This document shows positions 54,167 to 63,869 of a DNA stretch of 64,000 bases, one piece after another (position 1 is the stretch's first letter; every line of letters starts with the position of its first letter). The notes beneath the pieces were generated by a model, which did no database searches, was not told where the DNA came from, and saw only the letters and a program-made list of their open reading frames with translations. Location of the stretch: positions 1-64,000 of the forward strand of contig NZ_ATLO01000010.1 of NCBI RefSeq assembly GCF_000416235.1, in the 5' to 3' direction. This stretch comes from Pseudomonas sp. CFII64. GTDB lineage: Bacteria; Pseudomonadota; Gammaproteobacteria; Pseudomonadales; Pseudomonadaceae. Both the position numbers and the translations under genes were made by a program.

Positions 54167-55519
54167 GTGAATCAGCTTTTCGACGCGTACTTCACGCAAC
54201 CGGCTATGCGCGAGGTGTTCTCCGATCACGGTCGGGTGCAGGGCATGCTCGACTTCGAAGCCGCGCTTGCCCGGGCCGAGGCCAGCATCGGATTGATCCC
54301 GGCTGAAGTGGTCGCGGACATCGAAGCCGCCTGCCGCGCCGAGCTGTTCGATTTTGATGAGTTGGCGATTGCCGTGGTCAATGCCGGCAACTCGGCAATC
54401 CCGTTGGTCAAGGCGCTGGGCAAGCAGATCGCCGCGCGCAATCGCGTCGCCGAACGTTACGTGCACATGGGCGCCACCAGTCAGGACGCCATGGACAGCG
54501 GTCTGATCCTGCAACTGCGCCAGGCGGTGCAACTGCTGGAAATCGATCTGGGCAACCTGGCGGATTCTCTGGCGCAACAGGCCCGACGCTATGCGTTGAC
54601 GCCGCTGGCCGGGCGCACCTGGTTGCAGCAGGCAACGCCGGTAACCCTAGGCATGAAAATCGCCGGTTGGCTGGGCGCCGTAACCCGGCACCGCCAGCGT
54701 TTGATGGACATCAAACCGCGCCTGCTGAGCCTGCAATTTGGCGGCGCATCCGGCACTCTCGCGGCGCTGGGCGACCAGGGTTTTGCGGTGGCCGAAGCCT
54801 TGGCGCGGGACCTGCAATTGACGCTGCCCGAGCAACCCTGGCACACCCATCGCGACCGGCTGGTGGAGTTCGCCAGCCTGCTGGGCATGATCGCTGGCAG
54901 CTTGGGCAAGGTCGGTCGGGATATCAGCCTGTTGATGCAAACCGAAGTCGGCGAGCTGTTCGAACCCGCAGCGGCGGGCAAGGGCGGTTCCTCGACCATG
55001 CCGCACAAACGCAATCCCGTTGGCGCAGCGGTGATGATCGGTGCCTCGGTGCGTGCCCCGGGACTGGTCGCCACGATGTTCGCCGCCATGGCCCAGGAGC
55101 ACGAGCGCAGCCTGGGCCTGTGGCATGCCGAATGGGAAACCCTGCCGGACCTGTGCTGTCTGGTGTCCGGCTCGTTGCAGCAGGCTTTGCAGGTCATTCC
55201 GGAACTGGAAGTCGACACCGCGCGGATGCTGGAAAACCTCGATTCGACCAAAGGCCTGGTGCTGGCCGAAGCGGTGAGCATAGCGCTGGCCAAACGTCTG
55301 GGTCGCGATGCCGCCCATCATCTGATCGAACAATGCTGTCGCAGCGCGGTGGAGCAGGGCAGCCATCTGCGGCAGGTGCTGGGTCAACATCCGCAGGTCA
55401 GCGCCGAACTGTCCACTGCTGAGCTGGATCAGCTGCTCGACCCCGCCAACTACCTGGGGCAGGCCGGACGTTGGGTGGAACGGGCGATGGCGGAGCATGA
55501 AGCACTGAAACCTCTGTAG
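54167..55519 (+). CDS. pcaB: 3-Carboxy-cis,cis-muconate cycloisomerase
   Basis: This 450-residue enzyme of the aspartase/fumarase superfamily lactonises beta-carboxymuconate. It has SSTMPHKRNPVGAA and the earlier block MGATSQDAMDSG. The start is GTG 54167, with AAGGACG upstream, which gives the family N-terminus MNQLFDAYF and the usual length; ATG 54140 lies inside pcaK. It is followed by pcaD after a REP hairpin. It is the third member of this lyase superfamily in the window. Confidence 0.94.
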   Translation: MNQLFDAYFTQPAMREVFSDHGRVQGMLDFEAALARAEASIGLIPAEVVADIEAACRAELFDFDELAIAVVNAGNSAIPLVKALGKQIAARNRVAERYVHMGATSQDAMDSGLILQLRQAVQLLEIDLGNLADSLAQQARRYALTPLAGRTWLQQATPVTLGMKIAGWLGAVTRHRQRLMDIKPRLLSLQFGGASGTLAALGDQGFAVAEALARDLQLTLPEQPWHTHRDRLVEFASLLGMIAGSLGKVGRDISLLMQTEVGELFEPAAAGKGGSSTMPHKRNPVGAAVMIGASVRAPGLVATMFAAMAQEHERSLGLWHAEWETLPDLCCLVSGSLQQALQVIPELEVDTARMLENLDSTKGLVLAEAVSIALAKRLGRDAAHHLIEQCCRSAVEQGSHLRQVLGQHPQVSAELSTAELDQLLDPANYLGQAGRWVERAMAEHEALKPL

Positions 55520-55574
55520 GAGCCAACTTGTTGGCCAGGCAATCCAAAGCTCGCCAACAAGTTGGCTCCTACAG
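55514..55574. repeat. REP inverted pair within the pca operon
   Basis: CTGTAGGAGCCAACTTGTTG (55514 onward, 22-bp arm ending 55535) and a perfect complement at 55553-55574 form a hairpin between pcaB and pcaD. It begins inside the last codons of pcaB. It may tune pcaDC expression relative to pcaB. Confidence 0.8.
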
Positions 55575-55610
55575 CACCTTTATTCCATTTGAAATCTGAA
55601 GGAGCCTCCA

Positions 55611-56399
55611 ATGCCTTTCATTCACCTCTCCGACGGCGATCTGCATTACCAGCTCGACGGTCCACAAGGCGCGCCGGTACTGCTGCTTTCCAATTCGCTG
55701 GGCACCGATCTGCATATGTGGGACGCACAGATTCCGGCGTTCATCGGGCATTTCCAGGTCTTGCGTTACGACACGCGCGGGCATGGCCGGTCGCTGGTGA
55801 GCGAAGGTCCGTATAGCATCGAGCAGAATGGCCATGACGTATTGGCACTGCTGGATGCACTGCAACTGGAGCAGGTTTCGTTCTGCGGTCTGTCCATGGG
55901 CGGGCTGATTGGCCAATGGCTGGCGATCAACGCAACTGAACGATTCAAGCGTGTGGTGCTGTGCAACACCGCCGCGAAAATCGGCAGCCCACAGATCTGG
56001 AATCCGCGCATAGAAGGCGTATTGCGCGACGGTGTCGCCGGGATGCAGGCGCTGCGCGAAGCGACGATTGCACGCTGGTTTACCCCGGAATTTATCGCGG
56101 CGCAGCCGCAACAGGTGGAGGCCTTGGTGAACATGCTTGCGCAGACCTCGCCCCAGGGTTACGCGGCCAACTGTGCGGCGGTGCGTGACGCGGATTTCCG
56201 TGCGCAGCTGGGCGCGATCTCGCTGCCGGTGCTGGTGGTCAGTGGCGCTCAGGATCCAGTCACCACGCCCGCCGACGGGCGCTATCTGGTCGAGCAGGTT
56301 ACCGATGCGCACTATGTCGAGTTGAATGCGGCGCACCTTTCCAGTGTCGAAGCCGCCGCTGCGTTCAATGAGCGCGTGCTGGCCTTTCTAACAGCTTGA
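55611..56399 (+). CDS. pcaD: 3-Oxoadipate enol-lactonase
   Basis: This 262-residue alpha/beta hydrolase has the nucleophile elbow GLSMGGLIGQWLA, YDTRGHGRS before it, and Asp in SGAQDPVTTP and His in LNAAHLSSVE to complete the triad. It converts 3-oxoadipate enol-lactone to 3-oxoadipate. GAAGGAG precedes the ATG. It is next to pcaC. The later steps (pcaIJ, pcaF) are not in the window. Confidence 0.95.
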   Translation: MPFIHLSDGDLHYQLDGPQGAPVLLLSNSLGTDLHMWDAQIPAFIGHFQVLRYDTRGHGRSLVSEGPYSIEQNGHDVLALLDALQLEQVSFCGLSMGGLIGQWLAINATERFKRVVLCNTAAKIGSPQIWNPRIEGVLRDGVAGMQALREATIARWFTPEFIAAQPQQVEALVNMLAQTSPQGYAANCAAVRDADFRAQLGAISLPVLVVSGAQDPVTTPADGRYLVEQVTDAHYVELNAAHLSSVEAAAAFNERVLAFLTA

Positions 56400-56413
56400 A
56401 ACCGGAGGACAGG

Positions 56414-56815
56414 ATGGACGAGAAGCAACGTTACGAAGCGGGCATGCAAGTGCGTCGCGCAGTGTTGGGCGATACCCACGTCGACAACAGCCTGAAGAAA
56501 CTCACGCCATTCAATGAAGAGTTTCAGGAAATGATCACCCGGCATGCCTGGGGTGATATCTGGACCCGGCCGGGCTTGCCACGGCATACCCGAAGCCTGG
56601 TGACCATCGCCATGTTGATCGGCATGAACCGCGAGGGCGAACTGCGCCTGCACCTGAAGGCAGCGAAGAACAATGGCGTGACCCGCGACGAGATCAAGGA
56701 AGTGCTGATGCAAAGCGCGATCTACTGCGGCATTCCAGCGGCCAATGCCACGTTTCATCTGGCCGAAGAAGTCTGGGACGAAATGGGCGTGGAGTCGCTG
56801 AATCCGGCGCAGTAA
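56414..56815 (+). CDS. pcaC: 4-Carboxymuconolactone decarboxylase
   Basis: This 133-residue CMD-family protein begins DEKQRYEAGMQVRRAVLGD and carries the helix pair LVTIAMLIGMNREGELRLHL and AIYCGIPAANATFHLAEEV. It decarboxylates 4-carboxymuconolactone to 3-oxoadipate enol-lactone. GGAGGACAGG precedes ATG 56414. It is the last gene of the pca set. Confidence 0.96.
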   Translation: MDEKQRYEAGMQVRRAVLGDTHVDNSLKKLTPFNEEFQEMITRHAWGDIWTRPGLPRHTRSLVTIAMLIGMNREGELRLHLKAAKNNGVTRDEIKEVLMQSAIYCGIPAANATFHLAEEVWDEMGVESLNPAQ

Positions 56816-57157
56816 AGCGAATCGCTGCAGCGACAGGACGCAGTGTGCCCGTCGCTCAGAACGCCAGAGGCTGTTTCGTTAAAGCCATCGGCTTGCGTTG
56901 AAAAGTTTACTGCGGGCTATCTGTTTGAAGGTATCAGGCGTTATACAACGCTTATTACCTGATTTAATTAAGCTTGTTACCTGTGGATCGTGGTTTAACA
57001 AGACTTTATGTCTTGTATTAGAACCAGACCTCAATACATTCTGAATAAGTGCTGGTGTGGCTGGCAAACTGGCATCATGATGCGCAAGGCATTATTTGAC
57101 GTCTGCCTGGATACATACCGCTTGTCCTATTCGCTGTGTATCAAGAGGTCGGTCGTC
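56816..57157 (+). promoter_or_regulatory. AT-rich control region of the GGDEF-EAL gene
   Basis: This 342-bp gap has no gene that I can support. It is AT-rich and includes a 7-bp dyad, ACAAGAC-TTTAT-GTCTTGT (56998-57016). The stretch probably contains the promoter of the downstream gene. An open frame from 57008 joins the gene's frame but lacks family sequence and a ribosome site. Confidence 0.4.
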
Positions 57158-59437
57158 ATGCGTGCCATAGCCCTATCCGATAGCAAAAAACTGAGCGAAC
57201 TTGAGCGGTTGGTACAAGCAGCCGCCTATTCGGCAGTTTGCGCCAGTGCCATGTTGTTGGTTCATGCCGACAATGAGTGGGAGTTGCTGGCCCACTTTGG
57301 TCCGGATTATCCACGGCGTGTCGATACTGTTTTCATCAACGCGGTTGCTGCCGCCGTCACAGAAGAAGATCTATTGATTCTCGACACGCAGCAGCCACGT
57401 TCCAGCCCGACGTTGACGCTTGCGGGGCTGGGCAATCCGGCCTTGCAGTTCATGGCTTGCGTAGCAGTGCGCGGTGATGCAGGCGCGCTGTTGGGGCTGT
57501 TGCTGGTGACGAACACGGGAGCCCAGGATTCGCTGAGCCCGGCGCAGATTTACACCTTGCATACTCACGCCGCTCAGTTGGCCTGTCGGCTGGAAATCAG
57601 CAATAACGCCGGCGCCATGCAGAACAACAACGCGGTTATCGAGCGCTTGCGACTCCTGGAATCCGTCGTGGTGAATGCCAAGGATGCGATCCTTATTTCA
57701 GAGGCTGAACCGATTGATGAACCCGGCCCGCGTATTGTTTATTGCAATCCTGCGTTTCTTTCCACTACCGGTTTTAGTGAAAGCGAAGTTCTGGGCAAAA
57801 CCCCGCGCATTCTTCAATGCGAAGAAACCTGTCGCAAGACCCTGGATAAGATCCGCGCGTCACTGCAGCGTTGGGAGCCGATTGAAGTAGAGCTGCTCAA
57901 TACGCGCCGCGATGGCAGTAAGTTCTGGGTGCAACTAAGTATTGTGCCGGTCGCCAACGAAAAGGGCTGGTTTACGCACTGGGTTTCGGTTCAGCGTGAT
58001 ATCAGCGAACGCAAGGCCGTCGAAGATCTGGCCGCTCAAGCGCAGATCGCCAAGGCTGAAAGAGTCTTGCTCGAAACCCGCTTGATCGAGCGCGAACGCA
58101 TCGGTCAGGAACTTGCTTATGCCGTTTTTCATGACGGCCTGACGCAGCTGTACAACCGCTCGTTCATCATGGACCGACTGGCTGAAGTGTTCAGTCAGAA
58201 CGAGCCGGGAGCGTTACCGCAAGCCACGCTGTTATTTCTCGATCTGGACCGCTTCAAGATGGTCAACGACAGCCTGGGACACCGGGCAGGTGATCTTTTG
58301 CTCACGCTCACTGCCCGTCGGCTGGAAAGTTGCCTGAGAGCGCAGGACGTATTGGCGCGATTAGGCGGCGATGAGTTTGCGATTTTATTGACCGGTGATG
58401 TGCGGCAATCGTACGCCGTCGAGATGGCCGAACGGATCATTCAGCAGTTGCAGGCGCCTGTATCCATCGAAGGACAGGCATTATTTACCTCATGCAGCAT
58501 CGGTATCGTCACGGTCGGCCATAACCATTGCACGCCCGAGGACCTTTTACGTGACGCCGACGTTGCCATGTATGCGGCAAAAAGAAAGGGCAGCGGGCGC
58601 TGGGCGATATTCGACAGTTCAATGCGCGACGAAGCCGTCGAGTCATTGTTATTGCAGAACGCGCTGCGTCAGGCACTGGCACGAGCAGAGTTTGCCGTGT
58701 ACTACCAGCCCATTTATGACGTCGCCAGCGGGCAGATAAAAGGCGTTGAAGCTCTGGCCCGCTGGACGCATCCATTGCGCGGCATCGTGCCGCCCGAGGT
58801 GTTCATCTCGGTCGCAGAGGATATCGGACTCATTCACGAGCTGGGACAGTGGGTCATGCAGCGCGCATGCCGTGACTTGCAGGGCTGGAAACAGCGCTTC
58901 CCGGCCTTGAATCTGCGTTTGAATGTCAATGTGTCCGGTCGGGAATTGAAGCAGCCGGGGTACCTTGATCAACTTCGGCAGATTTTGCAGGTTTCAGGAT
59001 TCAGTGCGCACGCATTGCAGATCGAAATCACTGAAACAGTGTTCCTGCATGAACCTGAGGTGGTCGGTGAAATACTGGAGCAACTGCGCGCTCTGGGTGT
59101 ACAGGTGGCACTGGATGACTTTGGCACCGGCTACAGTTCGCTGGGCTACATTGATCGCTACCCCATTGATGCGATCAAGATTGATCGCTCGTTTGTTTCG
59201 CGGATGATGTCCTCCGAACGCACGGTCGCCATTGTCCAGAGCATTCTGGGTCTGGGCCAGACCCTGAAACTGGACATTACCGCTGAAGGCATCGAAACCA
59301 CCGCGCAATTGCACATGCTGCAAAGCATGCAGTGCCCATCGGTGCAGGGTTATCTGCTGAGTCCACCGCTGGTAGCGGAGCAACTGACTAGTTTGCTGGA
59401 AAGCCTCAACCAGTCGGCTGAACACCTGCTCAAATAG
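57158..59437 (+). CDS. GAF-PAS-GGDEF-EAL cyclic-di-GMP protein
   Basis: This 759-residue protein has a GAF-like domain (about 15-140), a PAS-PAC domain (about 160-280, ending in SVQRDISERKAVEDL), a GGDEF domain with intact GGDEF (403-407) and an I-site RxxD (RAQD) five residues before it, then an EAL domain with intact EAL (531-533), LQIEITET, DDFGTGYSSL and IKIDRSFV. Both synthase and phosphodiesterase motifs are present, so it may be bifunctional, with GAF and PAS inputs choosing the output. ATG 57158 has GAGG upstream and gives a clean GAF start. It has no membrane segment, so it is cytoplasmic. Confidence 0.93.
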   Translation: MRAIALSDSKKLSELERLVQAAAYSAVCASAMLLVHADNEWELLAHFGPDYPRRVDTVFINAVAAAVTEEDLLILDTQQPRSSPTLTLAGLGNPALQFMACVAVRGDAGALLGLLLVTNTGAQDSLSPAQIYTLHTHAAQLACRLEISNNAGAMQNNNAVIERLRLLESVVVNAKDAILISEAEPIDEPGPRIVYCNPAFLSTTGFSESEVLGKTPRILQCEETCRKTLDKIRASLQRWEPIEVELLNTRRDGSKFWVQLSIVPVANEKGWFTHWVSVQRDISERKAVEDLAAQAQIAKAERVLLETRLIERERIGQELAYAVFHDGLTQLYNRSFIMDRLAEVFSQNEPGALPQATLLFLDLDRFKMVNDSLGHRAGDLLLTLTARRLESCLRAQDVLARLGGDEFAILLTGDVRQSYAVEMAERIIQQLQAPVSIEGQALFTSCSIGIVTVGHNHCTPEDLLRDADVAMYAAKRKGSGRWAIFDSSMRDEAVESLLLQNALRQALARAEFAVYYQPIYDVASGQIKGVEALARWTHPLRGIVPPEVFISVAEDIGLIHELGQWVMQRACRDLQGWKQRFPALNLRLNVNVSGRELKQPGYLDQLRQILQVSGFSAHALQIEITETVFLHEPEVVGEILEQLRALGVQVALDDFGTGYSSLGYIDRYPIDAIKIDRSFVSRMMSSERTVAIVQSILGLGQTLKLDITAEGIETTAQLHMLQSMQCPSVQGYLLSPPLVAEQLTSLLESLNQSAEHLLK

Positions 59438-59446
59438 GCCGACGTA

Positions 59447-60712
59447 TCATCCGCCCGCCGTAATCGACAACGCCGCCAGCGCGCCAATCAAGGCGGGCGG
59501 CATCACCAGAATACCCAGGCGCAGAAAAGTGAAAGCGCTGACATTCTCGCCCTCACGGCGCACCGCGACCAGCCAGAGCAAGGTGGCCAGCGAACCGGTG
59601 ATCGACAGATTGGGGCCCAGATCCACGCCGATCAGCAACGCGCTGGTGACTTCCGTGGGCAGCTGCGCGATGTGGCCCATGGACCCGGCAATCAATCCGG
59701 CTGGCAGGTTGTTGATCAGGTTGCTGGCAATCGCCACCAACACCCCGGCGCCCCAGATGGCCTGGCCGCTGGAGCGTTCCGCCAGAGTTTGCAGCGCGTG
59801 GGCCAGTTGATTGATCAGCCCGGTCTGCGCAAGTGCTTCCACCAGCACAAATAACCCGGCCACCAAGGGCAGCACGCCCCACGACACACCCTTGAGCACC
59901 GGCAGCGGGCTCAGTCGCTGACGCAGGTGAATCAGGCCCGCTGTGGCGATACCGGCGCAGAAGGTCGGCAAACCCAGCTGCACGCCAAGCGCCGATGCGC
60001 TGAGCAGCACAATGGCGGTCAACACGATGCCAAACGCAGTCAGGCGCGCGCCGCTGGACAGCGGTTGCAGGGTGATGGTGGTTTCCAGCGGTTGACGCAG
60101 ATTGGCGCGCTGGGTGAAACGCAGCACCAGATACGTCAGGCCGATGGCGGCAATCGACGGCAAGGTGAAATGCCAGAGCCAGGTCAGCAAGGGCGGCATA
60201 TGGCTGCCGAAGATCACCAGATTGGCCGGATTGGAGATTGGCAGGACGAAGCTCGCCGCGTTGGCGATGAACGCGCAGACGAACAGATAGGGCAAGGGTT
60301 CGGCTTTGGCCGCTCGCGCCGCCGCGTACACCGCAGGCGTCAAGACCACCGCTGTCGCGTCGTTGGAGAGAAACACCGTCACCAGCGTGCCCACCAGAAA
60401 CACCAGGTCGAACAGGCGCTGCCCCGAACCGCGCGCATGTTGCGCCGCATACATCGCCAGCCAGTCGAAAAGCCCCTGTTGGCGGGCCAGTTCGGCCAGC
60501 ACCATCATGCCGATCAGGAACAGGTAAACATCCAGGCCCTCGCCGATTGCGTGCAAAGCGACGTGCGGCGGGATCAGTCCGGATACCGTCAGCACAATGG
60601 CTCCGCCCATGGCCCAGACAAATTCCGGCACGCGCCACGGACGCAGAATGACGCCACAGGTGGCCAGGGCGGCCACGATCCAGATGGCCGTTGACGGGTC
60701 GAATGCAGGCAT
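59447..60712 (-). CDS. ArsB/SLC13-type ion transporter
   Basis: This 421-residue polytopic protein (about 10-12 helices) belongs to the ArsB/citrate-ion transporter group: NDATAVVLTPAVYAAARAAK, NAASFVLPISNPANLVIFG and SNLINNLPAGLIAG, with a late DLGPNLSITGSLATLLW block. The pattern fits ArsB-like anion/H+ transporters, but no arsR or arsC is beside it. The substrate is unknown; arsenite, dicarboxylate or a cation are all possible. It converges on the GGDEF-EAL gene. Confidence 0.85.
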   Translation of the reverse strand: MPAFDPSTAIWIVAALATCGVILRPWRVPEFVWAMGGAIVLTVSGLIPPHVALHAIGEGLDVYLFLIGMMVLAELARQQGLFDWLAMYAAQHARGSGQRLFDLVFLVGTLVTVFLSNDATAVVLTPAVYAAARAAKAEPLPYLFVCAFIANAASFVLPISNPANLVIFGSHMPPLLTWLWHFTLPSIAAIGLTYLVLRFTQRANLRQPLETTITLQPLSSGARLTAFGIVLTAIVLLSASALGVQLGLPTFCAGIATAGLIHLRQRLSPLPVLKGVSWGVLPLVAGLFVLVEALAQTGLINQLAHALQTLAERSSGQAIWGAGVLVAIASNLINNLPAGLIAGSMGHIAQLPTEVTSALLIGVDLGPNLSITGSLATLLWLVAVRREGENVSAFTFLRLGILVMPPALIGALAALSITAGG

Positions 60713-60760
60713 TGAATCTACTCAGGTGTGAAAGGGATAACAGCGGCGAGACAATCGATT

Positions 60761-62014
60761 TCAGGTACTCGGCAGCGTGGCTTCCACAGGCTTGTCGCTG
60801 TGTCTGACGGGGGTGTCCAGGGTTTCGGGCATCATCAGCAACAAGGCAAATGCCATCGCCGCGATTGCCGCAAGGGTCAGGAATGCCGCACTGTAACCGG
60901 CGGCCTGCACCACAAATCCCGCCAGGCTGTTGCTCAGCGCCGCGCCCAGGCCAAAGATCGTGGAGATTACACCAAGGCTCACGTTGAAGCGTCCGGTGCC
61001 TTGCGTCAGGTCTTTGACCACCAGCGGGAACAGGGCGCCGAACAGCCCGGCACCGATGCCGTCGAGCAACTGCACCGCGACCAGCCAATAAGGATCGTCG
61101 GACAGCACATACAACACGCCACGAATCGGCAGGATCAGGAACCCGGCCAGCAATAACGGTTTGCGTCCCCAGACGTCAGCCCTGGCGCCGACCAGCAAGG
61201 CGACCGGGACCATCACCAGTTGCGCGGCAACGATGCACGCCGAGGTCAGCGGCGTCGCCAGTTGCAGATTGACCTGGGCGAGTTTCTGACTGACCAGCGG
61301 CAGCATCGCCGCATTGGCCAGATGGAAAAGCCCGCAACAAATGGCGAACAGCAGCAGCGTCTTGTTGCCGAGCACGACCTTGAGCCCTGACGGCTGGTCG
61401 CCGTGCTGCACATGATCGGCATCCAGGCCACGGGCCAGGTCGTGATCGATGGCCTTGGCAGACACGCAACTCACCGCGATCACACTGGCGACCGCCATGG
61501 CCGCCATGAGGTAGAACACCGCCACCGGGCCGAACAGCCAGGCGAAGCCGCCCGCCAGCAGCGCCGCGCAGGCATTGCCCGCATGGTTGAAGGTTTCATT
61601 GCGACCCGTGCGGCGAGTGAACGCCTTCGGCCCGGTGATGCCCAGGGAAATCGCGGCAATCGCCGGGGCGAACACCGAGGCCGCAACACCGCTGAGCGCC
61701 TGGGTCAGGGCCACCAGAGTGAATGAAGACATGAAGGGCAACACCACGCAGCTCAACGTCACCAGCAAGGCGGCGCCTGCCACCACGGCGCGTTTGCTGC
61801 GGGTGCGGTCAATCAAGGCTCCGGCTGGCGCCTGGGTGATCAGCCCGGCGATGGCCGCCACGGTCATGACCACGCCGATGCTGGCCGGGTCCCAGTGGTG
61901 CACCGCCAGCAGATAAATCGCGAGGTAGGGTCCGAGTCCGTCACGGACATCGGCGAGGAAAAAATTCAACCCGTCCAGGGACAGGTTATTGCGACGTAGC
62001 CCCTGAGCGTCCAT
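60761..62014 (-). CDS. MFS transporter
   Basis: This 417-residue twelve-helix major facilitator protein has a loop 2-3 motif region (APAGALIDRTRSKRAVV), LTQALSGVAASVFAPAIAAI in helix 4-5, and LVGARADVWGRKPLLLAG in the second half. It lacks specific substrate signatures. ATG 62014 is preceded by AGGGGA; an upstream in-frame ATG at 62098 adds 28 residues without a site. It is divergent from the PAS-LuxR gene, which could regulate it. Confidence 0.87.
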   Translation of the reverse strand: MDAQGLRRNNLSLDGLNFFLADVRDGLGPYLAIYLLAVHHWDPASIGVVMTVAAIAGLITQAPAGALIDRTRSKRAVVAGAALLVTLSCVVLPFMSSFTLVALTQALSGVAASVFAPAIAAISLGITGPKAFTRRTGRNETFNHAGNACAALLAGGFAWLFGPVAVFYLMAAMAVASVIAVSCVSAKAIDHDLARGLDADHVQHGDQPSGLKVVLGNKTLLLFAICCGLFHLANAAMLPLVSQKLAQVNLQLATPLTSACIVAAQLVMVPVALLVGARADVWGRKPLLLAGFLILPIRGVLYVLSDDPYWLVAVQLLDGIGAGLFGALFPLVVKDLTQGTGRFNVSLGVISTIFGLGAALSNSLAGFVVQAAGYSAAFLTLAAIAAMAFALLLMMPETLDTPVRHSDKPVEATLPST

Positions 62015-62231
62015 GTGATTCCCCTGACGGTCGATACCGATGAAGCGATGCATGCAGTCGTTTGCGCATTCGCAGGGTTTGACCGCGCCGCTTGCCAAGT
62101 GTCCACCGCGCTTACAGTTTTTTTGCGCCGGGATGTGGGTCTCGTGGAATTCGCGCCGGGGCCCGCAGGTCCAAGCGTGGCAGAGGCTGGCTGGCTGCCA
62201 GCCACGAACGATGATTTTTCAAGGAGTAGCA

Positions 62232-63716
62232 ATGAGTCAGGCCGTCCTGGAGAGCGAAACCAATCGTCGACAGTTGCAGGAGATCATCACGGGTCTGTCC
62301 GATGGTGTGCTGTTGATCGAGATGGACAAGACCATCATCTGGGCTAATGAAGCAGCCTTGGCGATGCATGGCGTCGCCAAGGTTGCGCAGTTGGGCACCG
62401 ACGCCAGCGATTACGCGTCGCGTTTTGCCCTGCGTTATCGCGACAGCAAGACGCTGGTTCAAAAGCACTATCCCATCAACCGGGTCGCTGCCGGCGAGAC
62501 GTTCAGTGACATGGTGGTTGAAGTGCGGCCCAGGGACGACGACGAAAAATACTGGGTGCACCGGGTGCGCAGCATGATTCTCAACGGCGGCACCGGGAAG
62601 CCTGAGTTGCTGGCGCTGATCATGACCGATGCCACCGAATGGGCCAGCGCGGAGCAGCGCTTTGAAAGGACGTTCAATGCCAATCCGGCGCCTGCGGTGA
62701 TCTGCCGCCTCAGTGATCTGCGTTACATCAAGGTCAACCAGGGCTTTCTGGAAATGACCGGGTACAGTCGCGAGCAAGTGATCGGTCGTTCAGTCTATGA
62801 AGTGGATGTGCTGGAAAACGCTGAGCGCAAGGATCTCGCCATCCAGCGCCTCAACGACGGCCTCACCATCCCGCAAATGCAGGCCGACCTGAAGTTGCCG
62901 GACGGCGGCAACAAGCTGGTAATCGTTGCTGGCCAACCGCTGGATATCAACGAAGAGGAGTGCATGCTGTTTTCGTTCATGGACCTGGAGCCAAGGCGCA
63001 AGATCGAAATCGCCCTGCGCCAGAGCGAAGAGCGCTTCGCCAAGGCGTTTCGCCTGAGCCCGGTGCCGACCCTGGTGTGCAGCGCTGACGATCAACAGGT
63101 GGTTGAAGTCAACGATGCCTTTCTTAAAACCACCGGCTTCAGTGACGAGGAAGTCACCGGACGGTCGCTCAAGGAAATCGATTTCCTGGACGGCAAGACC
63201 ACCTGCGCACAGCTGTTTCAGGCTCTGGAAAAGTCCGGGCACATTGAGGGTATGGACCTGAAGGTGCGCAGGAAAGACGGCGAAATGATCGACTGCGTCG
63301 CTTCGGCGGACACGGTCAGCATTCAGGACGCCACCTGCTACCTGCTGGTGCTGATGGACATTACCGAACGCAAGCGCTCGGAAACTGAACTGGTCAGCGC
63401 GATTGAAGAGGTCATGCAGGACGCGTCGTGGTTTACCCGCACGCTGATCGACAAGCTGGCCAGCGCCAAAAGCGTCAAACGGCCCGAGCTGCCGGGCACA
63501 TCGCTGGTTGACCTGACCGCCAGGGAAAAGGACGTGCTGGGATTGATCTGCGAAGGCCTCGCCGACAAGGAAATCGCCTTGCGACTCAAGCTAGCGCCCA
63601 ATACTGTGCGAAATCATGTCGCCACCATGTACTCGAAACTGGGGCTGCACAGTCGCTCCGAGGCGATTATCTGGGCGCGCAAGCGGGCACTGTTTTCGTC
63701 GGATAAACGCAAATAA
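62232..63716 (+). CDS. PAS-PAS-PAS-LuxR transcriptional regulator
   Basis: This 494-residue cytoplasmic regulator has three PAS domains (about 10-130, 140-260 and 270-390; the third closes with LMDITERKRSETEL) and a C-terminal LuxR/GerE HTH (LTAREKDVLGLICEGLADKE and APNTVRNHVATMYSKLG). The strong AAGGAG site before ATG 62232 fixes the start. There are no TM segments or kinase domain, so PAS signals probably act directly on DNA binding. It is divergent from the MFS gene. Confidence 0.9.
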   Translation: MSQAVLESETNRRQLQEIITGLSDGVLLIEMDKTIIWANEAALAMHGVAKVAQLGTDASDYASRFALRYRDSKTLVQKHYPINRVAAGETFSDMVVEVRPRDDDEKYWVHRVRSMILNGGTGKPELLALIMTDATEWASAEQRFERTFNANPAPAVICRLSDLRYIKVNQGFLEMTGYSREQVIGRSVYEVDVLENAERKDLAIQRLNDGLTIPQMQADLKLPDGGNKLVIVAGQPLDINEEECMLFSFMDLEPRRKIEIALRQSEERFAKAFRLSPVPTLVCSADDQQVVEVNDAFLKTTGFSDEEVTGRSLKEIDFLDGKTTCAQLFQALEKSGHIEGMDLKVRRKDGEMIDCVASADTVSIQDATCYLLVLMDITERKRSETELVSAIEEVMQDASWFTRTLIDKLASAKSVKRPELPGTSLVDLTAREKDVLGLICEGLADKEIALRLKLAPNTVRNHVATMYSKLGLHSRSEAIIWARKRALFSSDKRK

Positions 63717-63869
63717 TTCCGCGATGTTGGTGCGAATGCACTAGCGTGACAGGTGCAAATTCGTCTGTTTAATTCATTGCATTGTTTATAACCTGACGGT
63801 CCCTTTTCGTACCACCGCTGGGAAAAACTTGCAGATGCTCAGAGGCATGACCAACGCAGGCCGCCGCTC

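Noticed and set aside
59447..60712. Arsenic resistance operon
   Set aside because: Only an ArsB-like transporter is present; no arsR, arsC or arsH is adjacent, so resistance is not claimed.
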